Source of the DNA: JAMCRM01 sp041685075
GTDB taxonomy: Bacteria; Acidobacteriota; Terriglobia; Bryobacterales; Bryobacteraceae
Assembly: GCA_041685075.1 (NCBI GenBank)
Contig: JAWLGN010000111.1
Location: 1 to 16,344 of the forward strand
Reading direction: 5' to 3'
Length of the DNA: 16,344 nt
Shown: in pieces, positions 11,189 through 16,344 of the stretch
Layout of the letters: each line of letters starts with the position of its first letter
Position numbering within the stretch: the first letter of the stretch is position 1
Made by a program: the position numbers and the translations under genes
Notes under the pieces: model-generated
What the model was told of the DNA's origin: nothing
The model's database searches: none
What the model saw: only the letters and a program-made list of their open reading frames with translations

Positions 11189-11593
11189 ATGCCGGAGATG
11201 CTGCAACTGGAAGTGGCCACGCCGGAGCGCCTGCTGGTGCAAGAGCAGGTGGAAGAGGTGCAGATCCCGGCGCTCGGCGGTTTCGTCGGGATTCTGCCCG
11301 GCCACGCGCCCATGCTGGCGCAACTGGCTACCGGCTTCCTGCACTACAAGGCCGGCTCGCGCCGCTGGTACCTGGCCATCCACGGGGGCTACGTGGAGGT
11401 GAAGGACGACCACGTGCGCGTGCTGGCCGACATCGCCGAGCGGGCGGAAGAGATCGACGTGGAGCGCGCCCGCCGCGCCCGGGAGCGCGCCCAGCAAGCG
11501 CTGCTGAACCCCGCGCTGGGGGTTGACCCGGCCTTCGCCCTAGCCGCCATGGAGCGTGCCGAGGCGCGTTTGGCCGCCGCCGAGCACCGGTAG
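11189..11593 (+). CDS. atpC: ATP synthase F1 subunit epsilon
   Basis: Epsilon binds gamma at the foot of the rotor and can inhibit ATP hydrolysis through its C-terminal helices. The 134 aa include the N-terminal beta-sandwich with the conserved ALGGFVGILPGHAPMLAQL and the following GGYVEVKDDHVRVLADIAER. The C-terminal helix pair is Ala/Arg/Glu-rich (RARRARERAQQALLNP, then FALAAMERAEARLAAAEHR). It therefore keeps the two-helix form that can act as an inhibitor. It is the last gene of the operon and faces the minus-strand exported-protein gene, with only six bases between the two stop codons. Confidence 0.95.
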   Translation: MPEMLQLEVATPERLLVQEQVEEVQIPALGGFVGILPGHAPMLAQLATGFLHYKAGSRRWYLAIHGGYVEVKDDHVRVLADIAERAEEIDVERARRARERAQQALLNPALGVDPAFALAAMERAEARLAAAEHR

Positions 11594-11599
11594 GCGGCG
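11575..11599. terminator. Hairpin between convergent atpC and the minus-strand gene
   Basis: CGCCGCC (11575-11581) and GGCGGCG (11593-11599) are perfect reverse complements around an 11-base loop that contains the first two bases of the atpC stop codon. The hairpin is GC-only, occupies the whole short gap between the two convergent genes and could act in either direction. It has no T-tract on the plus strand. The design is the same as the hairpin at the end of the histidine kinase gene. Confidence 0.35.
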
Positions 11600-11926
11600 T
11601 CACCGCGGCTTAATCTGCGAGAAATCGAACCGCCCGAGATACATCGGCTGCGAGACCGGCGGCTTCGTGTTGGCAGCATCGACCGGGTACGGCGCGCTGG
11701 AAAGGGTCGGAAAACCATACACGTCTCCGGTCCGGAGATCGATCACCACCTTCCCCTCCAACTGTGCCGTGCCGTCCGGCTTGCGGAGCATGGTGGTGCC
11801 CGGCTCGATGTATAGATGGGACCAGGCCGCTTGGGCCCTTACGGGCGGCACGGCGACAACCCGATCGAGCGCCAGCACCGCCAGCAGCGCGGCAATCACG
11901 GTAAGAACGATCTTCGTGTAGAGCAT
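11600..11926 (-). CDS. Small exported or membrane-anchored hypothetical protein
   Basis: An intact 108-aa protein that I cannot assign to a named family. It opens MLYTKIVLTVIAALLAVLAL, an uncleaved anchor or signal peptide ending near PVRAQA. A short polar domain follows, with GKVVIDLRTGDVYGF and a proline-rich tail ending MYLGRFDFSQIKPR. The LYTK-IVLTVIA opening resembles small exported proteins I associate with acidobacteria; this is recollection, not a search result. ATG 11926 is chosen over GTG 11932 because AGGAGG lies exactly six bases before the ATG, while the GTG would overlap that spacer. It lies downstream of a DUF218 gene and a broken small gene on the same strand, and is convergent with atpC. 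Confidence 0.75.
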   Translation of the reverse strand: MLYTKIVLTVIAALLAVLALDRVVAVPPVRAQAAWSHLYIEPGTTMLRKPDGTAQLEGKVVIDLRTGDVYGFPTLSSAPYPVDAANTKPPVSQPMYLGRFDFSQIKPR

Positions 11927-11932
11927 AGACAC

Positions 11933-11938
11933 CCTCCT
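11933..11938 (-). promoter_or_regulatory. Consensus Shine-Dalgarno deciding the start at 11926
   Basis: On the minus strand AGGAGG (forward CCTCCT at 11933-11938) is followed by six bases and then ATG. It is the only perfect Shine-Dalgarno I noticed at a gene start in this window. Most neighbours have weak or absent sites, so this small protein may be translated efficiently. Confidence 0.7.
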
Positions 11939-11961
11939 GACGCGCGGAAGGCAGTACGGGT

Positions 11962-12181
11962 TTACGCTCGGTCAGGCAGCGACGCCCGCGCCTCGTCACA
12001 CTCCTGACACGCACCCGAGGGGTGGAGGAAGGCCGTCTCGCATTCCTTGAGGCGCGCCAGAGCGGCATGGACGATGTCTCGCGATCGCGCCAGGCGCGCG
12101 GGCGCGTGTCCCACAACTCCGCGGCGCTGGGCCAGCCGGGATCGACTCCCAGCGCCAGCAGTTGCTCGGCCGGCCCGGCAT
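11962..12181 (-). pseudogene. Frameshifted remnant of a small Cys-containing protein gene
   Basis: On the minus strand two adjacent frames together read as one short protein of about 70 residues: AEQLLALGVDPGWPSAAELW-DTR in one frame, then ARLARSRDIVHAALARLKEC and TAFLHPSGACQECDEARASL in the next, ending at TAA (forward 11962-11964). The switch lies near forward 12095-12105. A third frame would be needed to use the only nearby ATG (12181), so the start is also out of register. The C-terminal half contains a CQEC pair. No known function. It sits just after the DUF218 stop and about 35 bases before the small exported-protein gene, as if it was once the middle gene of a three-gene unit. Indel decay or sequencing error could explain it. 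Confidence 0.45.
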
Positions 12182-12183
12182 TT

Positions 12184-12774
12184 CTACACCGGCACCCCGA
12201 AGCGCCACAGCGTATAGCCGATGGCCTGCCGCACGTATTTCCAGCGCTCCCGCACGCTGTCGCCGCGGGGGGCTTCCGGACGGGGCGAGCCGTAGACCCG
12301 CACGCCGCGCGCCTGCAGCAGCCGCTTCACCCGGAAGATGTGATAGCCGTCGCTCACCGCCACCGCCGAGCGGAGCCCCATGCGCAGCATGATCTCGGCC
12401 GCGGCCGTGATGGAATGCACGGTGCTCTCGCCCTCGGTTTCGACGATGATAGCTTCCGAGGGCACGCCGCGCCGGATCAGGTAGGAACGCCCCACGCCGC
12501 CTTCCGTGTACACCGGGTCGCCGCCCGCGCCGCCGGTGGTCATGATGCGAGGCGCCAGCCCGCGCTTGTACAGCTCCAAGGCGTGGTCCAGCCGCGCGCG
12601 CAGCACCGGCGACGGCCGCCCGTGGTACTCGGCCGCGCCCAGCACCAGGATGACGTCCGCCTGGCGCGCCTCGTCGCGCCGGGATTGCTGCTCGATCCGC
12701 ACCGACAGATAGGCGATGTAGATCGCCAGCAGCGACAGCATCACCGCGGCCGCGTTGAGAACCGCTTTCTTCAT
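12184..12774 (-). CDS. DUF218 / YdcF-SanA-like membrane-anchored protein
   Basis: A 196-aa protein. An N-terminal membrane anchor (AVLNAAAVMLSLLAIYIAYL) is followed by the DUF218 Rossmann-like fold: ADVILVLGAAEYHGRPSP, then RIMTTGGAGG, YLIRRGVPSEAIIVETE with the ST-S pattern (ESTVHSITAAAEIM), and VAVSDGYHIFRVKRLL near the end. In this family the conserved D-V-hydrophobic-LG, TGG and E-S-ST elements line a pocket. Members include SanA (envelope barrier) and YdcF (binds SAM in vitro), but no firm general reaction is known. The start at 12774 (MKK) is preferred. A longer start at 12798 (MDGLSVPQMKK) would lie at or before the likely transcription start. It is divergent from the RNA methyltransferase gene. 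Confidence 0.85.
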   Translation of the reverse strand: MKKAVLNAAAVMLSLLAIYIAYLSVRIEQQSRRDEARQADVILVLGAAEYHGRPSPVLRARLDHALELYKRGLAPRIMTTGGAGGDPVYTEGGVGRSYLIRRGVPSEAIIVETEGESTVHSITAAAEIMLRMGLRSAVAVSDGYHIFRVKRLLQARGVRVYGSPRPEAPRGDSVRERWKYVRQAIGYTLWRFGVPV

Positions 12775-12780
12775 CTGCGG

Positions 12781-12808
12781 TACACTAAGTCCGTCCATTA
12801 ACATTCTA
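12781..12808. promoter_or_regulatory. Candidate divergent -10 elements between the DUF218 and RNA methyltransferase genes
   Basis: TACACT at 12781-12786 on the plus strand would start transcription about 18 bases before ATG 12811. TAGAAT on the minus strand (forward 12803-12808) would serve the DUF218 gene. Neither has a convincing -35 at 16-18 bases; a TTGAGA lies 20 bases before TACACT. The pair occupies the only AT-richer stretch of this 36-base divergent gap. Confidence 0.25.
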
Positions 12809-12810
12809 AG

Positions 12811-13617
12811 ATGCCCAGGCCCGAAGTGATCTCCAGCCCGGCCAATCCCTTGCTCCGGGAGGTGCGCCGCGCCGTGGCGCGCGGCTCCCTCACCGGCGAG
12901 GGCTACTGCGTCGCCGAAGGCTTTCATCTGCTGGAGGAAGCCCTCCGCAGCGACTGCCCGGTGAAGGCCGTGCTGGTGTCGGAATCGGTGCGCTCGGCCG
13001 TCGAGAGACACGTCCGCGGCCTGGCGGGGCCGCGGGTGGCGGTGCTCCCCAACGGTCTCTTCCAGAGCATCTCGGATACCGAAACCAGCCAGGGCGTGAT
13101 TGCGCTGGTGCGCCCGCCGGTGTGGAACATCGAACAACTCTTCCGCGGCGCGGCGCTGGTGGTGGTGCTCGACGGGTTGCAGGACCCGGGCAACGCCGGC
13201 GCCATCTGCCGCAGCGCCGAGGCCTTCGGCGCCACCGGCGTGCTGTTCGTGAAGGGCAGCGCCAATCCCTTCAATCCCAAGGCTTTGCGCGCCTCGGCCG
13301 GATCGCTGTTCCGGGTTCCGCTGGTCAGCGGCGTGGACGGGGCGCTGGCCCGCGCCGCTTTGCAGCAGTACAAGCTCGATGTGTGGGCCGGCGTACCGGC
13401 ACGTCCCGGCCGCGCGGCCAGGCGCCTGGACGAGGTGGATCTCACCCGCAAGTGCGCCCTCATCGTGGGCAGCGAAGCGCACGGCGTGGGGGTGGAGTTG
13501 CGCTCCGCCGCCCTGGACCTGTTCATCCCCACCGTGGGGGTTGAATCGCTCAACGCCGCGGTGGCAGCCGGCATTCTGCTCTATGAGGCGCGCCGCCAGA
13601 GGTCGCGCGCATCGTGA
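12811..13617 (+). CDS. TrmH/SpoU family RNA 2'-O-methyltransferase (RlmB-like)
   Basis: SPOUT-class enzyme that uses SAM to methylate a ribose 2'-OH in tRNA or 23S rRNA; the exact target cannot be told from sequence. It is 268 aa. Residues about 1-105 form the SpoU substrate-binding domain (VISSPANPLLREVRRA, then GYCVAEGFHLLEEAL). The catalytic SPOUT domain follows, with motif 1 LDGLQDPGNAGAICRSAEAF (Asn at about 128 and the conserved Arg just after), motif 2 IVGSEAHGVG (Glu at about 222) and motif 3 VGVESLNAAVAAGILLYEA (Asn at about 248). These form the knotted SAM site and all key residues are present. The start ATG 12811 gives the usual N-terminus. Its TGA overlaps the GTG of rarA (GTGA), so the two are probably translationally coupled. 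Confidence 0.93.
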   Translation: MPRPEVISSPANPLLREVRRAVARGSLTGEGYCVAEGFHLLEEALRSDCPVKAVLVSESVRSAVERHVRGLAGPRVAVLPNGLFQSISDTETSQGVIALVRPPVWNIEQLFRGAALVVVLDGLQDPGNAGAICRSAEAFGATGVLFVKGSANPFNPKALRASAGSLFRVPLVSGVDGALARAALQQYKLDVWAGVPARPGRAARRLDEVDLTRKCALIVGSEAHGVGVELRSAALDLFIPTVGVESLNAAVAAGILLYEARRQRSRAS

Positions 13618-14945
13618 GCCTGTTCGACGATCAACTGCCCCTGCCGGAGGCCGATAAGGGCCGGCCGCTGGCGGACCGCATGCGCCCCGAGTCGCTGGAG
13701 GACTTCGTGGGCCAGGAACACATTCTCGGCCCCGGCAAACCACTGCGGCGGCAACTCGAGCGCGGCGAACTCAGCTCCCTGATTCTGTGGGGACCGCCGG
13801 GCGTGGGGAAGACCACGCTCGCCCGCCTCGTCGCGCGGCTCAGCGACTGTGAGTTCATTCCCTTCAGCGCCGTGCTCTCCGGCATCAAGGAGATCAAGGC
13901 GGTGATGGCCGGCGCCGAACGGATCCGCCGTACGGGACGCCGCACCATCCTGTTCGTGGACGAGATTCACCGCTTCAACAAGGCCCAACAGGACGCCTTT
14001 CTGCCGTACGTGGAACGCGGCGACATCATCCTCATCGGCGCCACCACGGAGAACCCGTCGTTCGAGGTGATCTCGGCGCTGCTCTCCCGCGCGCGCGTCT
14101 ACGCGCTGCGGCCGCTCACCGTGCCCGAGATTGCCGGACTGCTGCGCCGCGCGCTGGAGGACCGCGAGCGCGGGCTCGGGGAGCGCGAAATCGAAGCGCC
14201 CGAGGAGTTGCTCGAAGAGATCGCCACCTGGGCCAACGGCGACGCCCGCTCGGCCTACAACGCGCTGGAGGCCGCGGTGGCCGCTTCTTCCGGCAACCAG
14301 CTCTCCCCGCAGGCCGTCGCCGACGCCGTTCAGCGCAAGGTGCTGCTCTACGACAAGGGCGGCGAGGAGCACTTCAACATCATCTCCGCGCTGCACAAGT
14401 CCGTGCGGTCGAGCGATCCCGACGCCGCGCTCTACTGGCTGGCGCGCATGCTGGAGGCCGGGGAGGACCGGCTCTACATCGCCCGCCGGCTGGTGCGCAT
14501 GGCCATCGAGGACATCGGCCTGGCCGACCCGCGCGCGCTCGAGCAGTCCATCGCCGCCATGCAGGCGGTGCATTTCCTGGGGATCCCGGAAGGCGACCTG
14601 GCGCTGGCGCAGGTGGCCATCTACCTGGCTGCCTCCCCCAAGAGCGATGCCGCCTACCGCGCCCTGGGCGCCGTGGCCGAGGACGTGCGCCGCACCGCCG
14701 CCGAGCCCGTTCCGCTGCACCTGCGCAACCCCGTCACCCGCTCGATGAAAGAGTGGGGCTACGGGGAGGGTTACAAGCACGCGCACGAGTTCGACGAGGC
14801 CGTCACCGATATGCCCTGCCTGCCGCCGTCGCTGGCCGGGCGGCGCTGGTATCATCCCACCGGCCGCGGCGTCGAGAGGCGCATCGCCGAAAGGCTGGAG
14901 GAGATCCGCCGCCGGCGCAACCCGCAGCCGGAGCCGGAGGAATGA
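13614..14945 (+). CDS. rarA: Replication-associated recombination protein RarA (MgsA), AAA+ ATPase
   Basis: A clamp-loader-like AAA+ ATPase that acts at stalled replication forks and binds single-stranded DNA-binding protein. It is 443 aa and full length. The N-terminus is PLADRMRPESLEDFVGQEHI. Walker A GPPGVGKTT is at residues 60-68 and Walker B FVDEIHRFNKAQQDAFLP has D116 and E117. Sensor region GATTENPSFEVISALLSRAR follows. The C-terminal tetramerisation part contains LHKSVRSSDPDAALYWLARM, the family hallmark, and ends with RRWYHPTGRGVERRIAERL. The start is GTG 13614, taken from the 4-base overlap with the upstream methyltransferase. The 3' end overlaps the next gene as ATGA. Nothing unusual. 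Confidence 0.97.
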   Translation: MSLFDDQLPLPEADKGRPLADRMRPESLEDFVGQEHILGPGKPLRRQLERGELSSLILWGPPGVGKTTLARLVARLSDCEFIPFSAVLSGIKEIKAVMAGAERIRRTGRRTILFVDEIHRFNKAQQDAFLPYVERGDIILIGATTENPSFEVISALLSRARVYALRPLTVPEIAGLLRRALEDRERGLGEREIEAPEELLEEIATWANGDARSAYNALEAAVAASSGNQLSPQAVADAVQRKVLLYDKGGEEHFNIISALHKSVRSSDPDAALYWLARMLEAGEDRLYIARRLVRMAIEDIGLADPRALEQSIAAMQAVHFLGIPEGDLALAQVAIYLAASPKSDAAYRALGAVAEDVRRTAAEPVPLHLRNPVTRSMKEWGYGEGYKHAHEFDEAVTDMPCLPPSLAGRRWYHPTGRGVERRIAERLEEIRRRRNPQPEPEE

Positions 14946-15379
14946 TCTACTACCCCATCTTCCTCGACCTGCGCGGCAAGCCCGTAGTCGTGGTAGGGGC
15001 GGGCAAGGTGGCGTTGCGCAAGACCAGGGGACTCGTCGAGGCCGGCGCGCGTGTCACGGTGGTGGCCCCGCGCTGGGAGCCGGAGTTCGAGCGCCTGCCC
15101 GTCACGCTGCTGCGCCGCGGCTTCGAGCCGGCCGACCTCGAGGGCGCCTTCCTGGCTTTCACCGCTACCGACGACCGGGAGGTAAACCGCGCCGCCGCCC
15201 AAGCCGCCCGCGAGCGCGGCATCCCGGTCAACGTGGCCGACCGGCGTGCCGAGTGCGATTTCCTGGTGCCCTCGCGCCTGCGCCGCGGCCCCCTGCAGGT
15301 GGCGGTCTCCACCGGGGGAGAGGATCCTAGCCGCGCGGTTGCGGTACGCCGCCGGATTGAAAAGCTGCTGGAGGAGTAG
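14942..15379 (+). CDS. Short precorrin-2 dehydrogenase / siroheme synthase N-domain protein (CysG-N, Met8/YlnF-like)
   Basis: Oxidises precorrin-2 to sirohydrochlorin with NAD, the middle step to siroheme (and possibly chelates iron). The start is ATG 14942 within the ATGA overlap with rarA, giving 145 aa. The Rossmann core opens with YYPIFLDLRGKPVVVVGAGK (GAGKVALRK nucleotide loop) and continues to FLAFTATDDREVN. The catalytic-type Asp is at about 100 in NVADRRAECDFLVPS, and LQVAVSTGGEDPS follows. It stops soon after the STGG motif, so the C-terminal helical dimerisation/chelatase region of longer homologues is largely absent. YlnF-like stand-alone proteins are also short. No siroheme or cobalamin gene lies nearby in the window. 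The 3' end overlaps the minus-strand zinc-ribbon gene by 53 bases. Confidence 0.88.
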   Translation: MIYYPIFLDLRGKPVVVVGAGKVALRKTRGLVEAGARVTVVAPRWEPEFERLPVTLLRRGFEPADLEGAFLAFTATDDREVNRAAAQAARERGIPVNVADRRAECDFLVPSRLRRGPLQVAVSTGGEDPSRAVAVRRRIEKLLEE

Positions 15380-15737
15380 GCGGCGACTCCGGGGGGCAGT
15401 TCCGGTGGGGCCGGTCGTAGAACTGGATGCGACAGTACCGGCAATGATAAAGCTGCACCTTCAGCAGCGGGTGCACCAGGCTGAACAGGTTGTGGTGGAG
15501 GCGGTCAATGCGGTCGCGCGTGCTCAGGCGGCTGATTCGCCGCGTGCCGCACAGAGGGCAAAGCGTCTCCGAAGCGAAGTAGAACATGAAGCGCCGCCGC
15601 CGTTCCGAGGTCCTGTCGCACGCCGGGCAGCGGAACACCGCCATGTAGATGAGTTTCTGCGCAAGGGTACGGTGCACCCGTACCAGCTTGCTGCCGCATG
15701 AGCAAGTCGCCAAAAGAGCTTTATAGCGCGTTTGCAC
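15327..15737 (-). CDS. Double zinc-ribbon hypothetical protein
   Basis: About 136 aa and not assigned to a named family. It shows four cysteine knuckles: CSC at 12-14, CPAC at 37-40, CPLC at 60-63 and CRYC at 99-102. This suggests two zinc ribbons, each made from two knuckles separated by about 22 and 35 residues. Between the ribbons runs a very basic and aromatic stretch (RRRRFMFYFASE) and a His-rich helix (RDRIDRLHHNLFSLVHPLL), so RNA, DNA or membrane-surface binding is possible. No signal peptide. The start is uncertain: GTG at forward 15737-15735 has GAGGTG just upstream on its strand, while a more upstream GTG is possible. The Pro-rich tail after about residue 110 runs into the siroheme gene. 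It is divergent from uvrA. Confidence 0.7.
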   Translation of the reverse strand: MQTRYKALLATCSCGSKLVRVHRTLAQKLIYMAVFRCPACDRTSERRRRFMFYFASETLCPLCGTRRISRLSTRDRIDRLHHNLFSLVHPLLKVQLYHCRYCRIQFYDRPHRNCPPESPPTPPAAFQSGGVPQPRG

Positions 15738-15761
15738 GCCCACCTCAACTCGCGCCACAAT
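15732..15761 (+). promoter_or_regulatory. uvrA: Candidate sigma70-type promoter of uvrA
   Basis: TTGCAC (15732-15737), an 18-base spacer and CACAAT (15756-15761) place a transcription start near 15768 and a leader of about 27 bases. The -35 hexamer overlaps the start codon of the divergent zinc-ribbon gene (15735-15737). I see no clear LexA-type SOS box here; the short imperfect palindrome GGGAGACCCTCCC at 15765-15777 is the only symmetric element. Confidence 0.45.
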
Positions 15762-15794
15762 AGTGGGAGACCCTCCCCATCGAAAAGTACTCGT

Positions 15795-16344
15795 ATGCTG
15801 GACCGCATCACCGTGCATGGCGCGCGCCAACACAACCTCCGCAACGTGGACGTGGAGATCCCGCGGAACAGCCTCACGGTAGTCACCGGGCTGAGCGGTT
15901 CCGGCAAGTCGTCGCTGGCGTTCGACACCATCTACGCGGAGGGCCAGCGCCGTTACGTGGAAACACTCTCCACCTACGCCCGCCAGTTCCTCGACCGCAT
16001 GGAGCGGCCCGACGTGGATTCTATCGACGGTCTCAGCCCGGCCATCTCCATCGAGCAGAAAACCACCAGCCGTAGCCCGCGCTCCACGGTGGGTACCATT
16101 ACCGAGATCTACGACTACCTGCGGCTGCTCTACTCCTCCATAGGGATCCCGCACTGCCCCCTGTGCGGCAACGAGATCTCGCGCCAGACCACCAGCCAGA
16201 TTCGCGAACACGTACTGGCGCTCACGCCGGGGGAGCGCATCATGGTGCTGGCGCCGGTGGTGCGAGGCCGCAAGGGCGAGTACCGCAAGGACCTGGAGAA
16301 GCTCGCCCGCCAGGGCTTTGTGCGCGCCCGCATCGACGGCGTAC
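15795..16344 (+). CDS. uvrA: Excinuclease ABC subunit UvrA, N-terminal part (3' truncated by window)
   Basis: UvrA is the damage-recognising ATPase of nucleotide excision repair and loads UvrB onto lesions. ATG 15795 starts MLDRITVHGARQHNLRNVDV, the standard opening. Walker A GLSGSGKSSLAFDT begins at residue 32, with its Lys at 38. YAEGQRRYVETLSTYARQFL and DSIDGLSPAISIEQKTTS are family hallmarks. The zinc-finger start CPLC appears in GIPHCPLCGNEIS. The frame is open to the last base, giving 183 codons of about 940 expected. The start also fits the promoter candidate about 34 bases upstream. It is expressed away from the zinc-ribbon gene and separated from it by 57 bases. Confidence 0.98.
   Translation, partial: MLDRITVHGARQHNLRNVDVEIPRNSLTVVTGLSGSGKSSLAFDTIYAEGQRRYVETLSTYARQFLDRMERPDVDSIDGLSPAISIEQKTTSRSPRSTVGTITEIYDYLRLLYSSIGIPHCPLCGNEISRQTTSQIREHVLALTPGERIMVLAPVVRGRKGEYRKDLEKLARQGFVRARIDGV

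Noticed and set aside
12022..12801. A 259-codon plus-strand frame opposite DUF218
   Set aside because: Shadow of the minus-strand DUF218 gene, which has clear family motifs and a membrane anchor.
15765..15777. Short palindrome GGGAGACCCTCCC before uvrA as a possible SOS operator
   Set aside because: It does not resemble a known LexA box, is imperfect, and lies downstream of the -10. The evidence is too weak to call an operator.

Overview
This is a GC-rich stretch of ordinary bacterial chromosome. Nearly all of it is closely packed coding sequence, and most genes are conserved housekeeping genes. The source is most likely an acidobacterium of the Solibacter/Bryobacter type. That is an inference from three things: a split ATP synthase operon with two b-type subunits, small exported proteins of a style I associate with that group, and the general gene style. 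No 16S or marker phylogeny was possible. I see no tRNA, rRNA, insertion sequence, CRISPR array, phage gene or toxin/defence system.

Left part (1-3299). The window opens inside the 3' end of hypF (hydrogenase maturation). Positions 607-2054 hold two lineage-specific genes that look broken. The first (725-1480) encodes an exported protein and appears to carry two compensating frameshifts. The second (1556-2014) encodes a helical protein and is interrupted by an in-frame TGA. A DUF1015-family gene follows on the minus strand (2055-3299), convergent with them.

Middle (3300-11600). A membrane-bound hybrid histidine kinase (DUF4118-like membrane region, PAS, PAS, HisKA, HATPase, receiver) is divergent from the DUF1015 gene and ends in a GC-rich hairpin. 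A promoter candidate with an extended -10 then precedes the seven-gene ATP synthase operon: b', b (with a leader peptide), delta, alpha, gamma, beta, epsilon. Together these encode the F1 sector and the peripheral stalk. The membrane subunits a and c (atpB, atpE) are not in this window. Several genes overlap or abut, consistent with translational coupling.

Right part (11600-16344). Three minus-strand units form a likely transcription unit: a DUF218/YdcF-like membrane protein, a frameshifted small Cys-containing gene remnant, and a small exported protein with a textbook Shine-Dalgarno. Divergent from them is a plus-strand set joined by 4-bp stop/start overlaps: a TrmH/SpoU RNA 2'-O-methyltransferase, rarA (replication-fork AAA+ ATPase), and a short precorrin-2 dehydrogenase/siroheme synthase N-domain protein. 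A minus-strand double zinc-ribbon protein overlaps the 3' end of the last of these. It is divergent from uvrA, whose 5' third or less runs off the window. The uvrA promoter candidate overlaps the zinc-ribbon gene's start codon.

I did not find a convincing new multi-gene system. The points most worth checking are the broken accessory genes, the double-b ATP synthase layout, the zinc-ribbon/uvrA divergent pair and the DUF1015 protein.
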